Below are positions 27,349 through 36,688 of a stretch of 64,000 nt of DNA, in pieces. The first letter of the stretch is position 1, and each line of letters starts with the position of its first letter. A model generated the notes under the pieces. That model was not told the origin of the DNA. It saw nothing but the letters and a program-made list of their open reading frames with translations, and did no database searches. The position numbers were made by a program, and so were the translations under genes. Origin of the DNA: Bryobacterales bacterium (lineage in GTDB: Bacteria > Acidobacteriota > Terriglobia > Bryobacterales > Bryobacteraceae); assembly GCA_016789905.1 (NCBI GenBank), contig JAEUQC010000158.1, positions 49,815 to 113,814 on the forward strand, written 5' to 3'.

Positions 27349-28698
27349 CGGAAGTACACCCACACTCGCCACAAGCAGCCCGCGCTGCGGTGCCCCGTCC
27401 GGTCCATCCACCAGCAGTTCCACCGTGTTCGCGCCCGCGTCGAGGTATAGCGAACCTGTTAATACCGTCTCGCGTTCGTGCCCGGTCGGCGGCACTGCTA
27501 TCGACAGTACTTCGGCCCCCGTCCGGCGCACCGATAGCCGCAACTCCTTGGAAAAGTTCCGGCAGACGATCTGCAACGCGTATACCCGGCGGCGCGGCAC
27601 AAGGAACTCCACTCTGTTCGCACCGGAGGAGGCGAACCGCGATCCGGCCAATAGATTCCAGTTCTGCGACCCTGGCTGCGGTTCGGAAAATCCGCTGACG
27701 TACCGCGCGGGAATCATGGCAGCCGGCTGTCCGGTGATCGTCTGCGTCAGCGATGGCCGCAGTGGAACGGGTAGCGGCCGCGTCTCTTCCTCCCATGCGC
27801 CTCGCGACGGATCGAACACCACCGCTGACCCGCTGAAATCTGCGCCGCTTGCAAACGGCTCCGCGTCGCGCCACGCCTCGTAGGCCCGCCAGCACGCCGC
27901 GGTGCGCGCCTTGTCCTCTTCCCGAATCACCAGTTCATCAATCTCGCGATAGTACGCCTCCATCGCCTTGGAAAGCTGGCCGGCATGACGCCGGTGTACC
28001 GCCAGTACCACATCGGCCGTGTAGAGCGGCGTGATCGAGGCGAACCGCCGCCAAAGGTCAAAGTCCCCGGCCAGCCGCAAATCCGGACGCAATCCTCCTG
28101 CCTCCCGCCATAGCCAGCCGCGCCAGAACGATCCTTCCTGCATCACGAATCGCAGGTGCCGTCCGTCGTGCAAGCCCGCCGCCAATGTCTTGCTCGGGTA
28201 TACCTGTGGCTCATGGATCTTCGTGGTCACCATCCCGGCGTCCGCCTCCGATGGGCGGCTCCCCATCCACGCGATCTCCGGAAATTGCCGCATACGGTCC
28301 ATCGCGAAGCGCACCGCGCCAGGCAGCAAAACATCGTCCGCGTTCAGCCACGCCATCAGATCGCCCGGCTCAGCCTGTAACTTTGTGAACCCCTTGTTTA
28401 TCGCGTCGTACATCCCCGCGTCCGCTTCGGACGCGGTGCTCATCGCGATCTCTTCGCAAAGCACAGGAACGTGGCCCGCTTGCAGTCGAAGCCTCCACGC
28501 CTCCGCCGCTTCTAACGTTCCGTCACTCGATTCCCCATCCTGCACATGAATGTGCAGCCGGAACGGGCCTGCCTGCGAGACCAGGCTGAACAGGGTTTGG
28601 TCCAGGAATTCCCGTGCATTCCTCGACGGGATGACAATGCAAACTCTTCCGGAGAGCGAAATGTCCCTTTCCTGGTCTCTGCTGATTTGCTTCTCCAT
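27343..28698 (-). CDS. Family 2 glycosyltransferase
   Basis: 451 residues. The GT2 domain (about 15-230) has VCIVIPSRNAREFLDQTLFS, VQDGESSDGT and AWLNADDVLLPG (DxD equivalent), with LRLAGDFDLWRRFA near the acceptor site. The C-terminal 180 residues are beta-rich (VEFLVPRRRVYALQIVCRNF, VELLVDGPDGAPQRG) and resemble the C-terminal module of the large glycosyltransferase at 24160, so both may share a glycan-binding appendage. It has no signal peptide and probably works on the cytoplasmic face. It lies 15 bases downstream of the GT9 gene in the same operon. Confidence 0.85.
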   Translation of the reverse strand: MEKQISRDQERDISLSGRVCIVIPSRNAREFLDQTLFSLVSQAGPFRLHIHVQDGESSDGTLEAAEAWRLRLQAGHVPVLCEEIAMSTASEADAGMYDAINKGFTKLQAEPGDLMAWLNADDVLLPGAVRFAMDRMRQFPEIAWMGSRPSEADAGMVTTKIHEPQVYPSKTLAAGLHDGRHLRFVMQEGSFWRGWLWREAGGLRPDLRLAGDFDLWRRFASITPLYTADVVLAVHRRHAGQLSKAMEAYYREIDELVIREEDKARTAACWRAYEAWRDAEPFASGADFSGSAVVFDPSRGAWEEETRPLPVPLRPSLTQTITGQPAAMIPARYVSGFSEPQPGSQNWNLLAGSRFASSGANRVEFLVPRRRVYALQIVCRNFSKELRLSVRRTGAEVLSIAVPPTGHERETVLTGSLYLDAGANTVELLVDGPDGAPQRGLLVASVGVLPL

Positions 28699-28713
28699 GG
28701 AAACCGTAACGCG

Positions 28714-31050
28714 CTACGGGCGCCGCGCCCGCGTTGTCAGCCGCCGCCAAATCCCTCCCTGCAGCCGCCCGAGTTCCTCTCTCTGCTCCTGCGCAATCTG
28801 GGTCAGAATCCCGATCTGTTTTCCTCGCTCCGCCCGGTCCGCTTCCACCTCGCCCAGCGTTGCCGACAGCCGTTCAATCAACGCCTGTTTCGCCTGCTGG
28901 TCGCGCATTAAGTCCTCTAGCCGTCCGGCCGTGGCTTCCATCACGTGCAGGCGCTCTGCACGGTCTGCTTCCACCTCGGTTAGCGTTGCTGAAAGACGCT
29001 CAATCAGCGCCTGTTTGCTCTGTTGATCTCGCGTCAACTCCTCCAACTGGTCTGCATGGGCTTCAATCACTCGCAGCCGCTGCGCGCGGTCCGCTTCCGC
29101 CTCCGTAAGCATTTCCGAAAGCCGCTCGATCAACGCCTGCTTCTCCCGCTGATCGCTCTCCAATTCTTCCAGCCGGCTAGCATTGCCTTCGATGACGCGA
29201 AGCCGTTCCGTGCGATCGGCCTCCACCTCCAGTAGCAGTGCTTCCAACCGGTCAATGGTGGCCTGCCTTGCTGCGCTCCGGTCTGCCTCTATCCTGTATT
29301 GACTCAGCTCATCCCGCAAATCCGGTACCAGCGCCAGCACGGATCGCAACTCCGCCTCTTTGCGCTGCAGTTGCTGGCGCAGTTCGCCAATAAAACCCTC
29401 ATCGCGGCTCGATATGTCGTTCAGGCGCACGTTCGCCGCGTCGATCTCCAACGCGCGCTCCGCGCACTCTTGCTCCAAGCGGGCTATCTCTTCTTTCGCC
29501 ACCCCAATCTCGGCCAGCAAGCCCTCCACGCGTTCTTGCAGGTCGGCATTTCCCGCGCTTAACTCGCCTACTGTAGCCTGCAATGCCGCTCGCTGCGCCA
29601 TTCCCTCCAGCAGCTTTCGCGCGCTCCGCTCTTGTATCCTGGCCAGGCGGCGCGCAACAGATCCGCCGAGTTCCACCGTTTGCCGCAGTTCCTGGCTCTC
29701 TGCGTTCTGCTGGGCCGACGCGGCGCGAAACTGATCCAGCGTGGCGGACCAGCCCTCCCGCTCCTTGGCGAACTCCTGTTTCTGCGCCTCCAATTGGGCA
29801 ATCTGCTCGCGCAATCGTTCAATATCGGTTACGCGGTCCGCGTGCCATTGGTGAAAGTTGGACCGCTCCACCGTTAGCGCATGTGTCGCTGCGCGCGCCG
29901 TTTCCGCTGCCTCCAGGACCATTGCCCGCGCCGCCCATTCCTCCTGCTCCAGCAATATCGTTTCGAATCCGCCCGGCTCCTCGCGCAGTTCTGAGCGCAC
30001 CGCGTTCAGCACGGGAGCCATGGGCACGTCCTTTACGCAGTGGGAGGTCTTGTACGGGCAAATCCAGTCACAGCCCACGCACGGCACCCGCATGCCAATC
30101 ACGGCGCCGCGCAACGGCTTCGGCACAAACCGCGGCCAGTGGCCCCCGCCAAAAACGGCCACCACTGGTTTGCCCAGGCTTGCCGCTATGTGCATCGGGC
30201 CCGTGTCTTTCCCCACGTAGCCGCTCGAAAGCGATAGCAGTCCCACCAGCATATCCAGCCCATCGGACTGCGCCGTCATGTCCAGCGTGTGACCGGCCGC
30301 ATCGCCCATCAGCGCTCGAACTGCTGCCGTCGATTCGTGTTCGGCCTCCGTTCCGATGAAGACAAGGTGCAGCTTTTCCTCGCGAACCAGCGCCGTGCAC
30401 AGCTCCGCCCACTTCGCCAGCGTCCAGTTCTTCAGCTTCGTGTACTCGGACCCTTCGCCTGCGCACACCACCCAGAACTTGCGGTCTTGCATGCCCTCGC
30501 GCCGCATCCGCGCCGATGCTATCTCCACAAATCGCGCGTCCGCTTCCAGTTGCGGCCGCGAAAGCGTGACACTTCTTCCAAGTACCGCGCCGCACAGCAA
30601 CTCATTCTTTCGCGATTCATGCCAGTCCCGCCCAACCGTCACCCGGATTGCCAGCCGCATCGCGGAAACGTGCGTTATCCCCAGGGAACTGTCGTTCTGC
30701 CGCAGTTCCCCGCCGAAGCCGATGCACTGCGCTCGCGGAAGCTGACTCGCCAATTGCTCTTCCAATTGCGAATGCTGGTACGCGGCCGCCACAAAGATAT
30801 TTGGGTCAAATGCCTGTACCGCCGCCACAAGCCGGTCATCCGGCGGCGAATAGATCTGAAAGCGCGGCGCGTACGGATCGCCGGCGCACTGCAGAACAGT
30901 GGCGCCGGGGACACTCCAGGCCGCAAGCGGAGCGACGTGCGCCCTAACAATAAGCAGAACCTCATGTCCAGCTTCTACAAGGGCGGCCAACATGGGCTGC
31001 CGAAGAATGAAGTCCCCAAGATTGTCAGGGTTACTGACCGCAATTCGCAT
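28714..31050 (-). CDS. GT9 (heptosyltransferase-like) glycosyltransferase with long C-terminal coiled coil
   Basis: 778 residues. The N-terminal 350 residues match the ADP-heptose:LPS heptosyltransferase fold: RIAVSNPDNLGDFILRQPML, WVVCAGEGSEYTKLKNW, SLSSGYVGKDTGPMHIAASLGKP (seen as GKDTGPMHIAA) and VAVFGGGHWPRF. A CxxCxxxC-like group follows (CVGCDWICPYKTSHC). Residues about 390-760 are a continuous coiled coil, the last part built of 42-residue repeats (six heptads). A coiled coil of this length on a GT9 enzyme is unusual; it may scaffold the other glycosyltransferases of the operon or sense glycan length. Start ATG 31050; the DUF2809 gene is 12 bases upstream. Confidence 0.85.
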   Translation of the reverse strand: MRIAVSNPDNLGDFILRQPMLAALVEAGHEVLLIVRAHVAPLAAWSVPGATVLQCAGDPYAPRFQIYSPPDDRLVAAVQAFDPNIFVAAAYQHSQLEEQLASQLPRAQCIGFGGELRQNDSSLGITHVSAMRLAIRVTVGRDWHESRKNELLCGAVLGRSVTLSRPQLEADARFVEIASARMRREGMQDRKFWVVCAGEGSEYTKLKNWTLAKWAELCTALVREEKLHLVFIGTEAEHESTAAVRALMGDAAGHTLDMTAQSDGLDMLVGLLSLSSGYVGKDTGPMHIAASLGKPVVAVFGGGHWPRFVPKPLRGAVIGMRVPCVGCDWICPYKTSHCVKDVPMAPVLNAVRSELREEPGGFETILLEQEEWAARAMVLEAAETARAATHALTVERSNFHQWHADRVTDIERLREQIAQLEAQKQEFAKEREGWSATLDQFRAASAQQNAESQELRQTVELGGSVARRLARIQERSARKLLEGMAQRAALQATVGELSAGNADLQERVEGLLAEIGVAKEEIARLEQECAERALEIDAANVRLNDISSRDEGFIGELRQQLQRKEAELRSVLALVPDLRDELSQYRIEADRSAARQATIDRLEALLLEVEADRTERLRVIEGNASRLEELESDQREKQALIERLSEMLTEAEADRAQRLRVIEAHADQLEELTRDQQSKQALIERLSATLTEVEADRAERLHVMEATAGRLEDLMRDQQAKQALIERLSATLGEVEADRAERGKQIGILTQIAQEQREELGRLQGGIWRRLTTRARRP
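28840..29266 (-). repeat. 126-bp tandem repeats encoding 42-residue coiled-coil units
   Basis: Equivalent points recur at 28876, 29002, 29128 and 29254, exactly 126 bp apart. Each unit codes a variant of the phrase LIERLSATLTEVEADRAERL plus about 20 further residues. Units are diverged in DNA, so the array is old but its length is held to whole heptads. Confidence 0.8.
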
Positions 31051-31062
31051 TAGTCCACTAGT

Positions 31063-31458
31063 CTATCCGATGCCGTCCATTGGAACATCCCGCCTTTGCT
31101 TTACCCTCGTGAATTCCCTCCAGTCCCACCCGGCTATCACCGCTATCCCAGTGGCATATGCGAATAGATCCGCCCAACTGAAAACAGTGCCCAGCAATCG
31201 TCCCATTAGCCGCCAAACTGTTACTTCTGAACTGGCGATTTCCTCCGGTATTCCAGTAAGTTGAAATCCCTCAATCACCCCCATCAACAGCATCGACGCA
31301 GCGGCGCGCACGCCAATCCTTTCAATGGGCAATAGCAGATAAATCATCACCGCATACAGCGCATCCCCAAGGTATTTATCCAGCAGCGCGGCTCCCGTCT
31401 GTATTTGACGCGACAAGAGTCCAGCGCCAATCACCCCCGCCAGCAGCCCAATTCTCAT
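31063..31458 (-). CDS. DUF2809 family small membrane protein
   Basis: 131 residues with three or four hydrophobic segments. The pattern KYLGDALYAVMIYLLLP, then IEGFQLT, then LGTVFSWADLFAYATGIAVI is that of the DUF2809 family, small integral membrane proteins of unknown function (VanZ-like appearance). It is the first gene of a minus-strand operon with the GT9 and GT2 genes, so a role at the membrane in glycan export or anchoring is possible but unproven. The 106-base gap to the divergent SBBP gene at 31565 should hold promoters for both; I see no convincing hexamers there. Confidence 0.78.
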   Translation of the reverse strand: MRIGLLAGVIGAGLLSRQIQTGAALLDKYLGDALYAVMIYLLLPIERIGVRAAASMLLMGVIEGFQLTGIPEEIASSEVTVWRLMGRLLGTVFSWADLFAYATGIAVIAGWDWREFTRVKQRRDVPMDGIG

Positions 31459-31564
31459 GTTTGACCGAACTCCGTTACCAGCTTACGCCCGCCCCCGCGT
31501 TCATGGAAAATGAAAGGTGCCTCCGCGCGCGGCGCGTCCGGATTGTCTCCTAGGAAAGGAACCC

Positions 31565-34258
31565 ATGCTTCTTCGCTGCCTCTTCTTCCTCCCATTGGCC
31601 GCCCTCGCCAACACCGCCCTTCCCATCTCCTTTGAAGCCAACCACGGCCAGTTCGAAAGCGCTGTCCGTTTCGCCGCGCCAGGCCTTCTGCTCTCTCCTG
31701 CGCAGGCACGTCTCTCCCTCCCCGGCCAAACACCCGTAACTATGCAGTTCGCCGGCGCCAACCCCGCCGCCAGCATGTCCCCGCTCGATTCTCTCCCCGC
31801 CGTCAGCAACTACATCCTCGGCCCCGATCCACGTCACTGGCGCACCAACGTCCCCCACTTCGCCCGCGTCAAATCCACGAACATCTATCCCGGCATCGAC
31901 ATCGTCTACTATTCCAAAAACAACCACCTCGAATTCGATTTTCTGCTCGCCCCCCAGGCCGACCCCAATCTCATCCAGCTCCAATTCCACGGGGCCTCGC
32001 CCAAGCTCGATCCCTCCGGCGACCTCCTCCTCGGCGCCACTCGCCTTCGCGCCCCTGTCGCCTATCAAGGCCACAAAACCATCGCCGCCCGCTTCACCCT
32101 CCATGCCAACAAAACCATCGGCTTCACTCTCGCCCCCTATGACAAGTCGAAACCCCTCGTCATCGATCCCGTTCTCGCCTACTCCACCTTCCTCACCGCC
32201 GCCAACGCCATCGGCTCCGGCATCGCTCTCGATGCGGCCGGCAATACCTATCTCACCGGCAATACCAACAACACCTTACTCACCGTTAACGGTATCCAAC
32301 CCGCCTTCGGCGCCGGCCGTGCCGCGTTCGTCGCCAAACTCAACCCCGCCGGCACCGCCCTCGTCTACGCCACCTATCTTGGCGGCACTTCCGGCAACTC
32401 CAGCACCGCCGGCCTCCGCATCGCCGTCGATCGCGCCGGCGCCGCCTACGTTGTCGGCCACACCAGCAGCTCCAGTTTCCCCGTCACCGCCGGCACCGCC
32501 CAACCTACCAACCGCGGCGGCGACGACCTCTTCGTCGCCAAGCTCAACCCCGCCGGCAACGCCCTCATGTACGCGAGCTACCTCGGCGGCAGCGGCGATG
32601 AAAATACGCAGTCCGGCATCCCCTCCATCGCCGTCGACAGCGATGGCAACGCCTATATCTCCGGCGGCACGCCCTCCCGTGATTTCCGCGTCACGCAGGG
32701 CGCCGCGCAAGCAACCTATGGCGGTGGCGCCGCTGACGCCTTCGTCACCAAACTCGATCCCCTCGGCTCCACCATCGTCTATTCCACCTTCATCGGCGGC
32801 GCCAATACCGATGTCTCCAATGCCATCGCCGTTGACGCGGCCGGCAACGCCTACATCGCCGGCGCCAGCGGTCCCAAGGCGCTCCTCGCCAAGCTCAATC
32901 CCGCTGGCTCCGCCCTTCTCTACTCGAATTCCTTCGGCGGCACCAACGGCGATGTGGCCTTTTCCCTCGCCGTCGATAACGCCTCCAACGCCTATCTCAC
33001 CGGTCTCACCGGCTCCGCCGATTTTCCCGTCACCGCTCAGGCTTTCCAAAAATCCGCCCCCGGCGGCAACGCCTTCGTCACCAAGTTCAACGCCACCGGC
33101 CTCACCCCTGTCTATTCCACTCTCATCGGCGGCGCCAAAGACGACGTGGCTTATCACATCGCCATCGACGCCCTGGGCAACGCCGTCATCACCGGCGCCA
33201 CCGAATCCACCGACTTTCCCGTCACTCCCGACGCCTTCCAATCCGGCCCCGGCCTCGTCTACCGTGGCGGCGGACGCACCGCCCCCGGCGCCTTCCTCAC
33301 CAAGCTCAACGCCTCCGGCTCCGCCCTCGCCTATTCCACCTATTTCGGCGGCAGCAAGAACGAAGCCGCCACCGCCGTCGCGCTCGATGCCGCCGGCAAC
33401 GCCTACATCACCGGCGTCTCCTCGTCCATCAATTTCCCCCGTACCATGGCCACCTATGAGCCGCCGGATCGCGCCGAATTCTCCACCGCTTTCCTCGCCA
33501 GGTTCGATCTCGCCTCCCGCTCCTCCATGTCTCTCGGCTCCGTCATCAGCGCCGCCACTTATCAGCCCGGCACCACCGGCGTTGTCGCCCCCGGCCAGAT
33601 TGTCACCCTCTTCGGCAATGAACTCGGCCCCGCCCAGTTGACCACCCTGCAACTCACCGCCGATGGCCGCGTCGACACCGCCCTCGCCGGCGTCCGCGTC
33701 TTCTTCGACAACACGCCCGCCCCGCTTCTCTACGTCTCCGCCAAACAGCTCAGCGCCGTCGTCCCCTATAACGTGCCCATCAACGGCCGCACCACCGTCC
33801 AGGTCGATTACCAGGGCCAGCGCTCCAATCCCCTCGTCCTCTGGACCGCCCCAGCCATGGTCGGCGTCTTCACCCAAAACTCCTCCGGCCGCGGTCCCGG
33901 CGCCATCATCAATCAGGACGGCACCATTAACTCACCCTCCAATCCCGCCGATCGTGGCTCCATCATCACCCTCTTCGCTACAGGCGAAGGCCGCACCACG
34001 CCCGAAGGCGTCGATGGCAAAGTCGCCGCCGCTCCCCTCCCGCGCCCCGTCCTCCGCATCTTCGCGCTAATCTCCGATCGTGCTACCGAAGTCCTCTACG
34101 CCGGCGCCGCGCCCGGCCTCGTCTCCGGAGTTCTCCAAATGAATATCCGCGTCCCGGAAACCACCATCCCCGGCCCCGCCGTCCCCATCCGTATCGGCGG
34201 CATGGATGGCCCCTTCGGCGTTGAGCCCAGCGAATGGGTCACCATCGCCATCCGCTAA
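31565..34258 (+). CDS. Secreted SBBP-repeat protein with Solibacter-type C-terminal domain
   Basis: About 897 residues. Signal peptide LLRCLFFLPLAALANTALP. The N-terminal region (about 20-210, SFEANHGQFESAVRF, PGIDIVYYSKNNHLEFDF) is the DUF7948-like cap found before SBBP repeats. About 215-640 carry eight or more SBBP beta-propeller units (phrases like AVDAAGNAYIAGAS and LVYATYLGG). The C-terminal 230 residues (AATYQPGTTGVVAPGQIVTLFG, seen as VAPGQIVTLFG; VPYNVPINGRTTVQV; ATGEGRTTP) match the Solibacter TIGR03437 domain. It is exported and of unknown function. The ATG at 31565 follows AGGAAAGG. Base composition is very C-rich, which leaves other frames open. Confidence 0.88.
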   Translation: MLLRCLFFLPLAALANTALPISFEANHGQFESAVRFAAPGLLLSPAQARLSLPGQTPVTMQFAGANPAASMSPLDSLPAVSNYILGPDPRHWRTNVPHFARVKSTNIYPGIDIVYYSKNNHLEFDFLLAPQADPNLIQLQFHGASPKLDPSGDLLLGATRLRAPVAYQGHKTIAARFTLHANKTIGFTLAPYDKSKPLVIDPVLAYSTFLTAANAIGSGIALDAAGNTYLTGNTNNTLLTVNGIQPAFGAGRAAFVAKLNPAGTALVYATYLGGTSGNSSTAGLRIAVDRAGAAYVVGHTSSSSFPVTAGTAQPTNRGGDDLFVAKLNPAGNALMYASYLGGSGDENTQSGIPSIAVDSDGNAYISGGTPSRDFRVTQGAAQATYGGGAADAFVTKLDPLGSTIVYSTFIGGANTDVSNAIAVDAAGNAYIAGASGPKALLAKLNPAGSALLYSNSFGGTNGDVAFSLAVDNASNAYLTGLTGSADFPVTAQAFQKSAPGGNAFVTKFNATGLTPVYSTLIGGAKDDVAYHIAIDALGNAVITGATESTDFPVTPDAFQSGPGLVYRGGGRTAPGAFLTKLNASGSALAYSTYFGGSKNEAATAVALDAAGNAYITGVSSSINFPRTMATYEPPDRAEFSTAFLARFDLASRSSMSLGSVISAATYQPGTTGVVAPGQIVTLFGNELGPAQLTTLQLTADGRVDTALAGVRVFFDNTPAPLLYVSAKQLSAVVPYNVPINGRTTVQVDYQGQRSNPLVLWTAPAMVGVFTQNSSGRGPGAIINQDGTINSPSNPADRGSIITLFATGEGRTTPEGVDGKVAAAPLPRPVLRIFALISDRATEVLYAGAAPGLVSGVLQMNIRVPETTIPGPAVPIRIGGMDGPFGVEPSEWVTIAIR

Positions 34259-34269
34259 ACTATTGAGAA

Positions 34270-35352
34270 GTGTTTGCATCCAAATTCGTCATTGCGGGCT
34301 TCTTGTGCCTGTCAGTCGTCTCGGCACAAACTGGAGCCAATCCGCAGTGGGATGCTCTGATGGAGGCCGGCCATTGGAAACGCCTCCGCCAGTTAACCGA
34401 AAATAAGCTCAAGGCCAATCCCAACGACCCGCAGGCTCGCCTCTGGCTTTCGAAGGTCAAGTCCAGTTTCGGCGATCACTACGGCGCGCTCGCCGAAGCA
34501 GAACGCGCCGTCGCTCTTGATCAAAACAACCCCGGCGCCCACGCCCAGCTCGCCGAAGCCTCCGCCTTCCTCGCCGATCGTTCCAGCCCCATCGCCGCGC
34601 TCTCCCACGTCCGCCGCATGAAGAAGGCGCTCGAAGCTTCCCTCACCCTCAATCACAATAATCTCGACGCGCTCCTCGTCCAAATGATGTTCAGTTGGAA
34701 AGCGCCCGGCATCGCTGGCGGCGACAAGAAAAAGGCTGTCCGTATCGCCGATCAAATCGTCGCCCATCTCCCTGTCTGGGGCAATCTCGCCCACGCCCGC
34801 CTGCTGCAGGAGCATGGCGACGACGCCGTCGTTGAAGGCTGGCTCCAAGCCGCCGTCAAAGCCGATCCCAACTTTTACCGCGCCCGCGTCTCGCTCGCCC
34901 GCTTCTACTGCTGCACAGCCAAGGTCCAGCGTCTCGACAAAGCCGAACAGGCCTCGCTCGATGCCATTCGCCTCGACCCCTCCGCCGCCGCCGGCTACGA
35001 AGCCCTGGCCTACGTTCTTGCCGCCAAGCAGCGCTTTCCCGAACTCGAAGCCACGCTCGCGCGCGCCGAAAAGGCGGTTCCTGACGATACCGCGCCTTTC
35101 TACTTCGCCGCTGCCGCGCTCCTCGATATCGGCCGCGATTTCCGTCGCGCCGAGCAGTATTTGAACCACTATCTCTCCGCCCCCACGGAGGGCCGCCAAC
35201 CCACCCACGCCCAAACGCGCCTTCTCCTCGCCTCCCTCTACACCAAGGAAGGCCGCAAAGCGGACGCCATTCGCGAGCTCTCCATCGCCCTCCGTCTGGA
35301 GCCTGCGTTGGAAGCCGCCAAAGCGGAACTAAAGCGAATCAAACAGAGCTAG
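34270..35352 (+). CDS. Exported TPR-repeat protein
   Basis: 360 residues starting at a GTG, 11 bases after the SBBP gene stop. A signal peptide (KFVIAGFLCLSVVSAQ) is followed by helical TPR-type units: NDPQARLWLSKVKSSFGDHYGALAEAERAVALD (seen in part), DPNFYRARVSLARFYCC, DPSAAAGYEALAYVLAA, and a final TKEGRKADAIRELSIALRLEP. TPR proteins mediate protein-protein contacts; this one is probably periplasmic. Tight spacing suggests co-expression with the SBBP protein. It overlaps the end of the convergent decarboxylase gene by 14 bases. Confidence 0.8.
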   Translation: MFASKFVIAGFLCLSVVSAQTGANPQWDALMEAGHWKRLRQLTENKLKANPNDPQARLWLSKVKSSFGDHYGALAEAERAVALDQNNPGAHAQLAEASAFLADRSSPIAALSHVRRMKKALEASLTLNHNNLDALLVQMMFSWKAPGIAGGDKKKAVRIADQIVAHLPVWGNLAHARLLQEHGDDAVVEGWLQAAVKADPNFYRARVSLARFYCCTAKVQRLDKAEQASLDAIRLDPSAAAGYEALAYVLAAKQRFPELEATLARAEKAVPDDTAPFYFAAAALLDIGRDFRRAEQYLNHYLSAPTEGRQPTHAQTRLLLASLYTKEGRKADAIRELSIALRLEPALEAAKAELKRIKQS

Positions 35353-36688
35353 CCCGGCGAATCGAATCCAGGCTTCGCTCCACATCGTCCGCCGTCGTCG
35401 CCCATGACGACACGCTGATCCGCATCGCCACACGCCCCTGCCACATCGTCTCCCCGCACCAGCAAACGCCTTCCGCCTGCACCCGCCGCATCACCTCCAT
35501 TGTCCGCTCCGCCGTTCCGAACGACACCAGCACCTGGTTAATCACCACCTCGTTCAAAACGGCAAAACCCATCTCGCGCAGTCCTTCGGCAAATCGCGCC
35601 GCGTGTGCGCAGGTTCGTTCGATCAGCGCCGCCATCCCCCTCCGCCCCATGCCCCGCAGCAGCGCCCAAAGCTCCACTCCCCGCGCCCGCCGCGACATCT
35701 CCGGCGTGTAGTGGCACGGCTCACGCCGCGCGCCCTCTGGCAAATAGGCTGCCACCATCGCCATCGCCCCGCGCAGTGCTTGGCTCTCACGCACAAACGC
35801 CAGTCCGCAGTCATACCCGGCGTTCGGCCACTTGTGCCCGTCTGTGGCCCAACTGTCGGCGTCTGCGAATCCATCCGTCAAATGCTTGTACTTTGGCGAT
35901 GCCGCCGCGAACAATCCGAACGCCCCGTCCACATGCACCCACGCCCCCGCCGCCTTCGCCGCCGCGCAGATCTCCCGCGCCGGGTCAAACGCCCCCGTAT
36001 TCACATTCCCCGCCTGCACACAAACAATCGTCCGCGCGTTCAACGCCGGCAGCGTGTCCGCCCGCATCCGTCCCTGCCCGTCCACCGGCACGCGCACCAC
36101 CCGCCGCCGCCCCAGCCCCAGCATGCCCAGTGCCTTCAGCAGCGATACATGCACTTCTTCCCCCACCACCACCGTCAACTCCGGCGCGCCAAATAAGCCA
36201 TCGTTCTCCACGTCCCATCCAGCCCGCTCCAGCAACGCATGGCGTGCCGCCGCCAGCCCTGTGAAATTCGCCATCGTCGCCCCGGTCACCACCGCGCCCG
36301 CGCTCTCCATCGGCAGCCCCAATAAATCGCGCAACCATCGCAACGCCACATCTTCAAACGCCGCCGCCGTCGGCGACATCACCCGCATCGCCGCGTTCTG
36401 GTCCCACGCGCTTACCAGCCAACTCGCCGCCAGCGCCGCCGGCTGCGCGCTGCCCGTCACAAACCCGAAGAACCGCCCGCCCTGCGTCGTCACCGTCGCC
36501 GGCGTCCCCACCCGGTCCAGCAGTTCCAGCACCGCCGCCGCCTCCGCGGGCTCCTCCGGCAGCGGCTCATCCAGCGCCGCCAGCGCGGCCACTGCCTCCG
36601 CCGCGGGCCACACCCGCCGCTCGCCAACCCCGGCCAAATACGCACTCGCCCGCCGCGCCGCCTCTTCCAGCAGTTTCGTGTCTGTCAT
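35339..36688 (-). CDS. PLP-dependent decarboxylase / aminotransferase-fold enzyme
   Basis: 449 residues of the group II PLP decarboxylase family (AADC/GAD-like, fold type I). Lys286 in ATDGHKWPN is the expected Schiff-base lysine, Asp254 in VHVDGAFG contacts the pyridine nitrogen, and TGATMANFTGLAAAR is the phosphate-binding loop. Family members decarboxylate aromatic amino acids, glutamate or diaminobutyrate, and some are aminotransferase- or lyase-like; the substrate cannot be told. It is cytoplasmic. Its ATG overlaps the TGA of the DUF1697 gene (ATGA), giving a two-gene operon. Confidence 0.88.
   Translation of the reverse strand: MTDTKLLEEAARRASAYLAGVGERRVWPAAEAVAALAALDEPLPEEPAEAAAVLELLDRVGTPATVTTQGGRFFGFVTGSAQPAALAASWLVSAWDQNAAMRVMSPTAAAFEDVALRWLRDLLGLPMESAGAVVTGATMANFTGLAAARHALLERAGWDVENDGLFGAPELTVVVGEEVHVSLLKALGMLGLGRRRVVRVPVDGQGRMRADTLPALNARTIVCVQAGNVNTGAFDPAREICAAAKAAGAWVHVDGAFGLFAAASPKYKHLTDGFADADSWATDGHKWPNAGYDCGLAFVRESQALRGAMAMVAAYLPEGARREPCHYTPEMSRRARGVELWALLRGMGRRGMAALIERTCAHAARFAEGLREMGFAVLNEVVINQVLVSFGTAERTMEVMRRVQAEGVCWCGETMWQGRVAMRISVSSWATTADDVERSLDSIRRASSV

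Noticed and set aside
27349..31564. CRISPR-like array suggested by the regular 126-bp spacing
   Set aside because: The repeats are diverged, contiguous and in-frame, coding a coiled coil rather than repeats with unique spacers.
32103..33641. 512-residue open frame in another plus frame inside the SBBP gene
   Set aside because: Product is almost only Pro, Ser, Ala and Thr, a shift product of C-rich codons; the SBBP frame has the repeats, signal peptide and conserved C-terminal domain.
32276..33877. 533-residue minus-strand frame antisense to the SBBP gene
   Set aside because: Gly/Asp/Glu-rich low-complexity mirror of the real gene with no recognisable domain.
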